Positions 48,142 through 56,013 of a stretch of DNA of 64,000 nt are shown here, piece after piece. The stretch comes from Chitinophaga eiseniae (GTDB lineage: Bacteria; Bacteroidota; Bacteroidia; Chitinophagales; Chitinophagaceae), in the NCBI RefSeq assembly GCF_012641265.1, contig NZ_JABAHZ010000002.1, positions 682,001 to 746,000 on the forward strand, given 5' to 3'. Position 1 is the first letter of the stretch, and every line of letters starts with the position of its first letter. The position numbers and the translations under genes are program-made. The notes under the pieces were generated by a model. It was not told where the DNA came from, searched no databases, and was given only the letters and a program-made list of their open reading frames with translations.

Positions 48142-49551
48142 ATGAAAAGAATAATTGGAGTATTTTGTTTTTTAGTGATCTCCTGGGCTGCCGTTGCACA
48201 AAATGGGATGGAGGGAGTGCGGGAGTTGAGGGCGATTACCGACAGTGCCCAGCTGAAAATGAAACTGGCGGAGTTAGAAAAGGGTAAAACGGAACAGGAC
48301 CTGGAAACTGCCTACTTTTATTACCGCTATGCTAAAGATGGTGCCGCCAGGGCGCAGCAGGTGCTGGACCGGGCAATAAAAGAATATCCCCAAGGTCAGC
48401 TTGCATTCAATCAGGAAGTCCAACCGATAGAAGAGTTGCGGGATCTGAAGGAGATAGAAAAGCAATATCAGGCATTAATCAGAAAGTTTCCCGGTAAAAA
48501 TTCGCCTGTTATTTTAGCGGAATTGGTGAATGCCAGTGCAGAAAAGGGGGATGCCAGGAAGATGTTGGAATATTGTAATCAATTGGATGTTAAAAAGTAT
48601 CCGAGCGTATATGCCAGTGCACTGGCAGCACTTGCGGGATCAAATCCCCGGGAGGCAGCACCTCTCTTGAAAGATGCGGTAACAAATAGCCCTGTAACAC
48701 CGGCAAATATATCCCAGGCTAAACCTCGCGCAGCAGCTATTTTTTATTCGATGGCGGGTGCTTATGGAAAATCTTTGCTTGCCAATGGAAAGGCCGAAGA
48801 CGCCTATCAGTTTCTATACCTGCTTGCGAAAGACAACAGCGCACTACCCCCGCGCATTTCAGAGGTGTACATTACGGCTTTGCTGCAAACAAAAAGATAT
48901 AAAGAAGCCCTGCCGCTCATAACGGATGCGATAAAAGCGTCCACCGCTTCAGCAGATTTGAAAGCCCGGCTGAAGGAAGTGTATACCATTGCAAAAGGCT
49001 CGGCAGCAGGGTTTGAGACGTATGAGCAGCAATTGCTCCAGGCTTCAGACGAGAGAATAGCAGCCGATGCGGTACAACATGCTGTAAGTTTGCCGGCTGC
49101 GGATTTTGCCATAAAAGATGTAGATGGTAACCTGGTTTCGCTACAGGATATGAAAGGCAAAGTAGTCGTGCTGGACTTCTGGGCAACCTGGTGCGGCCCT
49201 TGCAAATTATCTTTCCCGTCTATGCAGGCGGCCGTGGATAAGTACAAAAATGATCCGGATGTAAAATTCTTCTTCATTCATACGCTCGACAAGACAAAAG
49301 GGGATGCTGCAAAGGAGGCAAAGGCCTATGTTACAGACAATCACTACTCATTTCATGTGTTAATGGACTGGAGGAATAAGGAAACGGATAAATCTCCGGT
49401 GGCACAGCGCTTCAATGTAGACGCGATTCCGGCTAAGATCGTAATTGATCCTCAAGGTAATATCCGTTTCAGGAAGATCGGTTTTGACGGGAATAATGAA
49501 GTAGCATTTAAAGAACTTTCAGCCATGATAGAATATGCAAGGAGCAAATAG
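48142..49551 (+). CDS. TlpA-type thioredoxin-fold protein (second), CGPC active site
   Basis: 469 residues with a signal peptide (ISWAAVAQ). Helical repeats occupy about 20-300 and a thioredoxin domain the rest: AADFAIKDVDGNLVSLQDMKGKVVVLDFWATWCGPCKLSF. It keeps the classical CGPC site and resembles the preceding protein in layout, so the two likely arose by duplication. It ends the ECF-FecR-SusCD locus. Paired thioredoxins suggest that the imported substrate or the surface proteins contain disulfides; this is inference. Confidence 0.9.
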   Translation: MKRIIGVFCFLVISWAAVAQNGMEGVRELRAITDSAQLKMKLAELEKGKTEQDLETAYFYYRYAKDGAARAQQVLDRAIKEYPQGQLAFNQEVQPIEELRDLKEIEKQYQALIRKFPGKNSPVILAELVNASAEKGDARKMLEYCNQLDVKKYPSVYASALAALAGSNPREAAPLLKDAVTNSPVTPANISQAKPRAAAIFYSMAGAYGKSLLANGKAEDAYQFLYLLAKDNSALPPRISEVYITALLQTKRYKEALPLITDAIKASTASADLKARLKEVYTIAKGSAAGFETYEQQLLQASDERIAADAVQHAVSLPAADFAIKDVDGNLVSLQDMKGKVVVLDFWATWCGPCKLSFPSMQAAVDKYKNDPDVKFFFIHTLDKTKGDAAKEAKAYVTDNHYSFHVLMDWRNKETDKSPVAQRFNVDAIPAKIVIDPQGNIRFRKIGFDGNNEVAFKELSAMIEYARSK

Positions 49552-49567
49552 AAAGAAATAGTGTTGT

Positions 49568-49596
49568 CTGCCGGACATTTTAAAGATCTCCGGCAG
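49568..49596 (+). terminator. Weak hairpin after the SusCD locus
   Basis: CTGCCGG (49568-49574) pairs with CCGGCAG (49590-49596). There is no T run, so its role as terminator is uncertain. Confidence 0.3.
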
Positions 49597-49739
49597 GCAG
49601 CCTATCGCTCCAAAGTCGCCGTGGAGACGGATTTCTTTCGCTGTGGGAGGCTAAAAAAGACTGAACAACGCTCCCTCACGATGATGGGCTTGCCGGTGCT
49701 GTTTAAAAATGCTTATATTCTCCCCGCAAACGATAAGCT

Positions 49740-50534
49740 ATGATACATTTTATCTGCACTACCTGCGGGGTGCAATATGAAGCCCGTGAAAAGACACCGG
49801 AATATTGCCCGGTTTGTGAAGATGACCGCCAGTATGTAAACCCCGCTGGTCAAAGCTGGACCACGCTGGAGCAGGTGCAAAAAACACACAGAAATATAAT
49901 AGAGCTGGTAGCACCCGACTTGTACGCCATTTACAGCACACCGGATTTTGCCATTGGGCAGCGGGCGCATTTGCTCATTACGCCGGGTGGAAATATTCTC
50001 TGGGATTGCATTGCTAACCTCGACGCCTCTACGATAAAGATTATTCAACTGCTGGGTGGAATTAGGGCTATTGCCCTTTCCCACCCGCATTATTTTTCTA
50101 CGATTGTGGAGTGGAGCCATGTTTTTGGCAATATTCCTGTATATGTACACCAGCTGGATGCGCAGTGGCTACAGCGCCGCGATGATGCTATTAAATTATG
50201 GTCAGGTAATGAATTCCCTTTATGGGATGGTATTAAGCTGGTATTGTGTGGAGGGCATTTTCCCGGTGCAAATGTGCTCTATACCCCTGCGGGTAAAGGC
50301 CTGTTGCTGGTGGGTGATGTCATCCAGGTGTCGTCCGACCGGAAAACGGTGTCGGTGATGTACAGTTATCCCAATAATATTCCGTTATCCGCCAGGGAAA
50401 TTAACACGTTACATGTAGCCATAAAGCCGTTGGCATATGACGCGATGTATGGCGCTTTTGGAAAATATATCAAAACGGGGGCGCAAGCAGCCGTAGATTT
50501 TTCTTTAGAGAGATATCTGCAGCGAATTAAATGA
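49740..50534 (+). CDS. Metallo-beta-lactamase-fold protein with N-terminal zinc ribbon; degenerate metal motif
   Basis: 264 residues. The N-terminus is a four-Cys zinc ribbon (CTTCGVQYEAREKTPEYCPVC). The rest has the beta-lactamase fold order: LLITPGGNILWDCIANLD, ALSHPHYFSTIVEW, LVLCGGHFPGANVLY and LLLVGDVIQV. The usual HxHxDH motif reads HPHYFS, so two of the ligands are missing and activity is uncertain. The later His and Asp are kept. It is a single gene between the SusCD locus and the helicase. Confidence 0.82.
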   Translation: MIHFICTTCGVQYEAREKTPEYCPVCEDDRQYVNPAGQSWTTLEQVQKTHRNIIELVAPDLYAIYSTPDFAIGQRAHLLITPGGNILWDCIANLDASTIKIIQLLGGIRAIALSHPHYFSTIVEWSHVFGNIPVYVHQLDAQWLQRRDDAIKLWSGNEFPLWDGIKLVLCGGHFPGANVLYTPAGKGLLLVGDVIQVSSDRKTVSVMYSYPNNIPLSAREINTLHVAIKPLAYDAMYGAFGKYIKTGAQAAVDFSLERYLQRIK

Positions 50535-50581
50535 TTGATAAACAAGCATCTATATTTATAAAAAAAGATATTGGAAAATAG

Positions 50582-50612
50582 CCGCTTCCCCGCCATGGCA
50601 AACGGGAAGCGG
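50582..50612 (+). terminator. Hairpin after the metallo-beta-lactamase-fold gene
   Basis: CCGCTTCCC (50582-50590) pairs exactly with GGGAAGCGG (50604-50612). No long T run follows. Confidence 0.55.
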
Positions 50613-50661
50613 TTAATCAGTTCTTAATGTGTGGACTGCGGGTTATTAGGAATTTTCTGCT

Positions 50662-50669
50662 TACTTTTG
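50662..50669 (+). promoter_or_regulatory. Candidate -7 promoter element of the helicase gene
   Basis: TACTTTTG matches TAnnTTTG exactly, just behind the upstream hairpin and 86 bases before the helicase ATG. A clear -33 box is not seen. Confidence 0.4.
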
Positions 50670-50755
50670 TGGATTGCCTTTTTATCAGCTGTTAAGTTTT
50701 TTTGATATATCTAGCAACCCTTTGCTGATAATAAAAGCAGGCAACAACGAATAGT

Positions 50756-53700
50756 ATGTCGCTACCCCATTTGCTAAAATATGTTTACAACAACGGCACT
50801 GATGAAGTGATCCGCAGGGGGAAGCGTATTTTCTCGACCGGGGGTGTTGAACTCATTGAGGCAGACCCGGTGCTAAAAACAGCTACCTTCCGCGTAAAAA
50901 GCGACACACACGCCAATTATTACCGTGTTTCCATCAATAAATACGGGGAAACCAGCGGTATGTCCATCCGTTGCCAATGTCCGTATAACCTGGGCGATAT
51001 TTGCCGGCACGAAGCTGCCGCACTTTTCCAGCTCCAGGAAATGCTTGACAAAAACCATTTTGAAAGCTTCGATACCCAGTTTGACCAGCAGCACACACTG
51101 GTGAAAATGAAATCTATCGATATCAAAAGTATCAAACTGCTTACCTCCGGCGCCATCCTGGCCCAGGCCGAAGAAATTGCCAAAAAGCATCCGGCTAAGA
51201 TCAAACATGCGAAGGATGAAAAGGTGGAAGCTGTGCTGACACTGGATGGACAAGAATTTCCACTGATTATTCAGCGAAACGAAGAACGTTTTTTTGATAC
51301 CCACTGCACCTGCGATGAAACGGAACACGCGCTTTGTGTGCATAAAACAGCCCTGTTCCTGCAACTACTGCAGAAGCACGGACCGTTCTATTTCGATACG
51401 CTGCGTAACTGGGACAAGGAAAAGAATAAATTGTTGTCGCTGTACGGTTATTCCCTATCGGACGACCTGGAAGGGAAATTTGCCTTTTCTTACATGGATG
51501 GCAAGCCGTTCTTAAGAGTGCTGGACCCTACCATCAAGCGGGTAGATGGCGCTACTGCCGGCCGGCAGCCGGTAACAGCTCCCCCACCCCAGGAGGAAAC
51601 AATTACCATTTCACAGCGACTGGCCACTGTTTTCAACGCCAATGAAACGCTGTACCCCTACTTTAAAATAGACCTGGTAAGCGGCGAAATCAACGAAGAG
51701 CAAACCGCCTTTGTATCGCTCGCCAGCAAACTGGATCTCACGAAATACGTTGACTTTTACCAATACAAGGAAAAAGACAGGGAACTCATAGCGCCTATAC
51801 GAAAATTACAGGGCAGCGAAGTGAGTAAATTCCTCAGCAAAAACTCCCCGTTTGCCGGCATCTGGGAAAATATTACGCATGAAAATGCGGAAGAATTGCC
51901 CACCGAAACGAAAGAGTTGATGCTGGAATACCTGCACCCTAAGCTGGCCAAACTGTTCCCACAGCTGGCAGAGCATGGACTGGTATTCGAACTGCCCAAC
52001 CGGCAGGCCTTTAAAACAAAGAACCTGCAACAGCTGCAAATCGGCGCTGATCGCCTGAAATTGGTGATCAAAACCACTACCGGCGATACCCATGTTACGG
52101 TAAACTGTTACGTGAGTATCGAAGGAGAGCTGATAAATGTGGCTGATAATCAATGGGATAGTCCGCTTTTGTTCCTGCATAAGCAAGTGATTTATTTGTT
52201 TGAAAGTCCGCAGGATGCCCTGCACGTAGAGCTTTTCAAACAAAATGGTCAGTTGCGCATCGCCAACAACGAATGGCCTACCTACCTGAAGGACTACCTG
52301 TTGCCACTGAGCCGGCAGTATGATATCCAGTTCGACAAAGGATTGCTGGCAGAGGTAAAAGATATTGCCCCAGAGCCTCGTGTATTTCTGAAAGAGTTGG
52401 GAGAAACATTTATTATACAACCCGGATTTGCCTATCGCGGCCAGGAAGTAGAATGGAATGACGAAGGCAAGATTACCGTGCAGGAAGGCAATAAGGTGGT
52501 GATTATTCACCGGAATAAACCGGCTGAAGAAGAGTTTGTCGCAAAACTCCGCACATTACATACCAACTTCGCCCAGCACGATAACAACAACTATTTCTAC
52601 CTGCGGGCAAAAGAAGCGTTGAAGAACAACTGGTTTTTCCTGTTTTTCGATGCGCTGAAAGAAATGAATGTGCGGGTATTTGGATTTGATTCCCTGCGCA
52701 ATTTCAAATTCAGCTCACATAAACCGGTTACCAACCTGCAAATCAGCTCCGGCATCGACTGGTTCGATGCCCAGATTGAAGTGCTGTATGGCGATCAGAA
52801 AGTAAGTATCAAGGATATCAAAAATGCGCTGGCCAATAAACAGAACTATGTTCAGCTGGCAGATGGCTCCCTGGGGCTGTTGCCGGAAGAATGGCTGCGT
52901 AAATATTCCCTGCTGTTTAAAGTAGGGGAAGAAAAGGATAAAGGACTTAAACTCAGCAAATACAATTTCAGCGTTATTGATGAGTTGTATGAGTTTATAG
53001 ATGACGAAGCAGTAGTGCTGGAACTGGAGCAAAAGCGGCGCAAGCTGTTGCAGTTTGATGAAATCCGCAATATAGCCCTGCCGGAGAATTTAAAGGCCAA
53101 ATTGCGGCCTTACCAGGAAAGCGGCTTCCAGTGGCTCAACTACCTCGACGACATTAAATGGGGCGGTATATTGGCAGATGATATGGGTCTTGGTAAAACC
53201 ATCCAGGCGCTTACCTTCCTCCAATATTACAAGAATAAGCACGGTGGTAAAACCATGGCGTTGATAGTTTGTCCTACTACGCTGATTTACAACTGGGAAA
53301 ATGAAATCAAGAAATTTACACCGGATATCCGGCATCATATTCACCATGGCCCGGCGCGATTCAAATCGGCTGAGGAGCTGGTAAATTTCGATGCTATCAT
53401 TACTACCTACGGTACCCTGCGCAGCGATATCCAGCTGCTCATGAAGATAGAGTTCGACTATGTGATCCTGGATGAATCGCAGGCGATAAAGAACCCGCAA
53501 TCGAAGGTGACCAAGGCTGCGCAACTGCTGCAAACCCGCAACAGGCTCGCGTTGAGCGGTACGCCGATGCAGAATAATACCTTCGATATTTATGCGCAGA
53601 TGAACTTCCTCAACCCGGGCATGCTGGGTAGTGTAGACTTCTTCCGCAATGAGTTTGCAACGCCTATCGACAAGTTCCAGGATGAAGAGCGAAAAGAACA

Positions 53701-54493
53701 CCTGCGTAAGCTGATCTATCCGTTTATCCTGCGTCGTACTAAAGAGCAGGTGGCGAAAGACCTCCCAGAAAAAATAGAGACCGTGATCTTCTGTGAAATG
53801 GATGCGGAACAAAGGCATATCTATGATGCTTACCGTAATACCTACCGCTCCAAGATCCTCGGGGTTATTGAAGACCAGGGCATGGAACGTTCACAGCTAA
53901 CCATCCTGCAAGGCTTGATGAAATTGCGGCAGATCTGCGACTCGCCGGCTATCCTGAACGATACCGAACAATATCCGAATCACTCAGTAAAATTGCACGA
54001 GCTCACCCGTGAAATTTCTGAGAATATCGGCAACCATAAAGTGCTGATCTTCTCCCAATTCCTCGGCATGCTTGGATTGATCCGCGACCGGATGCAACAC
54101 CTGAAAATACCTTACGAGTATTTTGATGGTAGCACTTCCACTGTAGATCGTGAAAAGGCCATTCAGAACTTCCAGCATAACGAAGAGTGCCGCGTATTCC
54201 TGATTTCACTGAAAGCCGGTGGTGTAGGTTTGAACCTCACCGCAGCCGACTATGTATATATCGTGGACCCATGGTGGAACCCGGCTGTAGAGCAGCAAGC
54301 AATTGACCGTACTCACCGTATCGGGCAAACGAAAAATATCTTTGCTTACCGCATGATCTGTAAGGATACAGTAGAAGAGAAGATATTGCAGCTGCAGGAA
54401 AGGAAGAAATCGCTGGTGAAAGAGATCATTTCTGATGATAGCGGTTTTGTGAAGAAGCTGACGAAGGAAGATGTGTTGTATTTGTTTAGTTAA
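50756..54493 (+). CDS. SNF2-family helicase with two SWIM zinc fingers
   Basis: 1245 residues. Two SWIM motifs lie in the N-terminal third: Cys73-x-Cys75-x7-Cys83-x-His85 and Cys184-x-Cys186-x7-Cys194-x-His196. The middle is poorly conserved. The C-terminal 450 residues are a complete SNF2 motor: LADDMGLGKTIQAL (Walker A, near 808), VILDESQAIKNP (Walker B as DESQ), ALSGTPMQNN, LISLKAGGVGLNLTAADYV and DPWWNPAVEQQAIDRTHRIGQ. Such proteins move along DNA and displace bound proteins. Single copies are widespread in Bacteroidota and are usually treated as housekeeping. Confidence 0.94.
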   Translation: MSLPHLLKYVYNNGTDEVIRRGKRIFSTGGVELIEADPVLKTATFRVKSDTHANYYRVSINKYGETSGMSIRCQCPYNLGDICRHEAAALFQLQEMLDKNHFESFDTQFDQQHTLVKMKSIDIKSIKLLTSGAILAQAEEIAKKHPAKIKHAKDEKVEAVLTLDGQEFPLIIQRNEERFFDTHCTCDETEHALCVHKTALFLQLLQKHGPFYFDTLRNWDKEKNKLLSLYGYSLSDDLEGKFAFSYMDGKPFLRVLDPTIKRVDGATAGRQPVTAPPPQEETITISQRLATVFNANETLYPYFKIDLVSGEINEEQTAFVSLASKLDLTKYVDFYQYKEKDRELIAPIRKLQGSEVSKFLSKNSPFAGIWENITHENAEELPTETKELMLEYLHPKLAKLFPQLAEHGLVFELPNRQAFKTKNLQQLQIGADRLKLVIKTTTGDTHVTVNCYVSIEGELINVADNQWDSPLLFLHKQVIYLFESPQDALHVELFKQNGQLRIANNEWPTYLKDYLLPLSRQYDIQFDKGLLAEVKDIAPEPRVFLKELGETFIIQPGFAYRGQEVEWNDEGKITVQEGNKVVIIHRNKPAEEEFVAKLRTLHTNFAQHDNNNYFYLRAKEALKNNWFFLFFDALKEMNVRVFGFDSLRNFKFSSHKPVTNLQISSGIDWFDAQIEVLYGDQKVSIKDIKNALANKQNYVQLADGSLGLLPEEWLRKYSLLFKVGEEKDKGLKLSKYNFSVIDELYEFIDDEAVVLELEQKRRKLLQFDEIRNIALPENLKAKLRPYQESGFQWLNYLDDIKWGGILADDMGLGKTIQALTFLQYYKNKHGGKTMALIVCPTTLIYNWENEIKKFTPDIRHHIHHGPARFKSAEELVNFDAIITTYGTLRSDIQLLMKIEFDYVILDESQAIKNPQSKVTKAAQLLQTRNRLALSGTPMQNNTFDIYAQMNFLNPGMLGSVDFFRNEFATPIDKFQDEERKEHLRKLIYPFILRRTKEQVAKDLPEKIETVIFCEMDAEQRHIYDAYRNTYRSKILGVIEDQGMERSQLTILQGLMKLRQICDSPAILNDTEQYPNHSVKLHELTREISENIGNHKVLIFSQFLGMLGLIRDRMQHLKIPYEYFDGSTSTVDREKAIQNFQHNEECRVFLISLKAGGVGLNLTAADYVYIVDPWWNPAVEQQAIDRTHRIGQTKNIFAYRMICKDTVEEKILQLQERKKSLVKEIISDDSGFVKKLTKEDVLYLFS

Positions 54494-54529
54494 TATTGAA
54501 GTATAGGCATTAAGTGCTAAATTAGCTTT

Positions 54530-54823
54530 ATGAAAATTTCGCAACAAGAAATCCAAATCATTCAGCATTATTTCGCAGACAAACCTGTGAAAAAGGCCTT
54601 TATTTTTGGTTCTCAGGCGAGAGGAGATGCTAACGAGTTAAGCGACATTGATATTTTGGTGGAGTTGGATTATTCCAAATATATAGGTTTAGGATTTGTA
54701 ACAATGCAACAGGACCTGGAAGATCAATTACATAAAAAGGTAGATCTTATTTCAGAGAAGGCTTTGTCGAAATATATTTTACCGTTTGTAGAATCAGATA
54801 AGCAATTGATCTATGAAAGGTAA
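54530..54823 (+). CDS. mntA: MntA-type nucleotidyltransferase antitoxin
   Basis: 97 residues of the minimal nucleotidyltransferase fold: FIFGSQARGDANELSDIDILVEL with Gly27-Ser28 and the metal-binding Asp39 and Asp41. In characterised MntA/HepT pairs this protein AMPylates a Tyr of HepT and so neutralises it. Its end overlaps the HepT gene by 11 bases. It starts 36 bases after the helicase stop. Confidence 0.93.
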   Translation: MKISQQEIQIIQHYFADKPVKKAFIFGSQARGDANELSDIDILVELDYSKYIGLGFVTMQQDLEDQLHKKVDLISEKALSKYILPFVESDKQLIYER

Positions 54824-55160
54824 GATGGGTGATAGGCAGCGCTTGCAGCATATCGCCGAAGCGATAGGAGAAATAGAAGCCTATGCCGAAGGCAAATCTC
54901 TTTCCGATTTTATAGAGAATTCAATGATGCGTTTTGCTTCTGTAAAGCAAATTGAGATTATTGGAGAAGCCGCGAATTTGCTAACACAGGAGCTGAGAGA
55001 TAATAATAATGATGTTGCCTGGCGACAGATTATAGGACTTAGGCATGTTCTCGTTCACGAGTATTTTGGAATAGATGCTGAAGTGATATGGCAGATTATC
55101 GAGAACGATATTCCTATTTTAAAAGAAAGGATAGATGAGATGTTGAATAATTTAGAATAG
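54813..55160 (+). CDS. hepT: HepT-type RNase toxin (DUF86)
   Basis: 115 residues, all helical. The catalytic RX4HXY motif is intact: Arg77-x4-His82-x-Tyr84 in LRHVLVHEYF. HepT acts as an RNase on tRNA or mRNA, and Tyr84 is the site that MntA modifies. It overlaps mntA, and a terminator follows the pair. The composition is a little more AT-rich than the helicase, which fits acquisition as a cassette. Confidence 0.93.
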   Translation: MKGKMGDRQRLQHIAEAIGEIEAYAEGKSLSDFIENSMMRFASVKQIEIIGEAANLLTQELRDNNNDVAWRQIIGLRHVLVHEYFGIDAEVIWQIIENDIPILKERIDEMLNNLE

Positions 55161-55186
55161 CTTATTTTAAACGAAACTATAAGGAG

Positions 55187-55220
55187 GGAGATGTTTTTAA
55201 ACAAAACATCTCCTTTTTTT
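55187..55220 (+). terminator. Intrinsic terminator of the MntA/HepT pair
   Basis: GGAGATGTTTT (55187-55197) pairs exactly with AAAACATCTCC (55203-55213) around a 5-base loop, followed by seven T. Confidence 0.93.
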
Positions 55221-55429
55221 GTGCCCGTCAATTTCCAGGAACCCCTTTTCATTTTCTGCATATACCCTTCCGTTTCTGCATGGTTTCCCCGACTGGCACA
55301 TTTCACGTTAATACCGTTATATACTATTAAATAATTGATATACAATTATTTATATGCTTTCAAAAGCATCTTTCCCAACACTGGCACTCCGCTGGCATTA
55401 CCCCAATTGTATCAAAACAATTGATCCAT

Positions 55430-55774
55430 ATGCTACCAGACTCAAAAATCTCTCAACTGATAGGTTTGCAGATTCCAGGGTTAACATTTCCTGCCGCACA
55501 ACAGGAGCCGGTAAGAGGCTCCATTAGTAAGGTGATCCACACTTTTGCGGATTATACCAGCCGGATGATCAGAAGTGAACAATTACATGAGGTAAAGCGT
55601 TGCTTCACTGTGGCGGGTGTATTATATCATAATGGGAGCAGTGCGTTGCGCAATGCTATTGAAAGCGCTTTTATGTATACGTTATCTCCCCTGCTCTGTG
55701 GCAAGCATAAGGAACTATTGCCTTTATCATTGAAGAACATCAGGATTCAGCATTTACAAACAATCGCTATATAA
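55430..55774 (+). CDS. Conserved-looking hypothetical protein at the head of the kdp operon
   Basis: 114 residues from ATG 55430 (MLPDSKISQLIGLQ); the frame opens with a TTG three codons earlier. The protein is cytoplasmic and helical, with KVIHTFADYTSRMIRSEQLHEVKRCFTVAGVLYHNGSSALRNAIESAFMYTL as its core (about 40-92). Similar proteins occur beside kdp genes in other Bacteroidota as I recall, perhaps DUF7674, but I cannot confirm this. It lies 10 bases before a tiny membrane-peptide gene, so it is likely part of the operon. Confidence 0.65.
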   Translation: MLPDSKISQLIGLQIPGLTFPAAQQEPVRGSISKVIHTFADYTSRMIRSEQLHEVKRCFTVAGVLYHNGSSALRNAIESAFMYTLSPLLCGKHKELLPLSLKNIRIQHLQTIAI

Positions 55775-55784
55775 AACAACTTTT

Positions 55785-55871
55785 ATGATGATGACTATTC
55801 TCCTGGTACTGGCAGGAATCGCCTGCTTTGCCGTGTTTTTTAAATCGGTAGACTATTTCGAAAAGATCTAA
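55785..55871 (+). CDS. 28-residue membrane peptide in the kdp operon
   Basis: MMMTILLVLAGIACFAVFFK followed by SVDYFEKI. It is one hydrophobic helix with a short polar tail, similar in size and shape to KdpF but clearly different from it. It lies between the hypothetical protein and kdpF with gaps of 10 and 11 bases. The tight spacing and conserved order of small-peptide genes support it as real. It may stabilise the KdpFABC complex or be an additional subunit. Confidence 0.6.
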   Translation: MMMTILLVLAGIACFAVFFKSVDYFEKI

Positions 55872-55882
55872 TTAAAACTACT

Positions 55883-55960
55883 ATGAACGCATTATTTGTT
55901 TTATCACTTTTCGTTTTCGGCTACATGATCTATGTACTGTTGAAACCTGAAAAATTCTGA
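55883..55960 (+). CDS. kdpF: KdpF, small subunit of the potassium-transporting ATPase
   Basis: 25 residues: MNALFVLSLFVFGYMIYVLL then KPEKF. The pattern of one span with a GYxxYxLLxPExF ending is that of KdpF, which stabilises the KdpABC complex. It lies 53 bases before kdpA. Confidence 0.85.
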   Translation: MNALFVLSLFVFGYMIYVLLKPEKF

Positions 55961-56013
55961 GTAACAGATTACTCCTACGCCTATACGCAAAGCTTTTTTA
56001 ACTCACTATTGAA

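Noticed and set aside
49561..49743. Plus-strand frame of 60 codons between the second thioredoxin and the metallo-beta-lactamase-fold gene
   Set aside because: No family resemblance, overlaps a hairpin and the next start; composition looks non-coding.
50756..55160. A multi-gene anti-phage defence island (helicase plus toxin pair)
   Set aside because: No methyltransferase, nuclease or known defence partner is linked; SWIM-SNF2 proteins occur widely as single genes. Only the toxin-antitoxin pair is supported.
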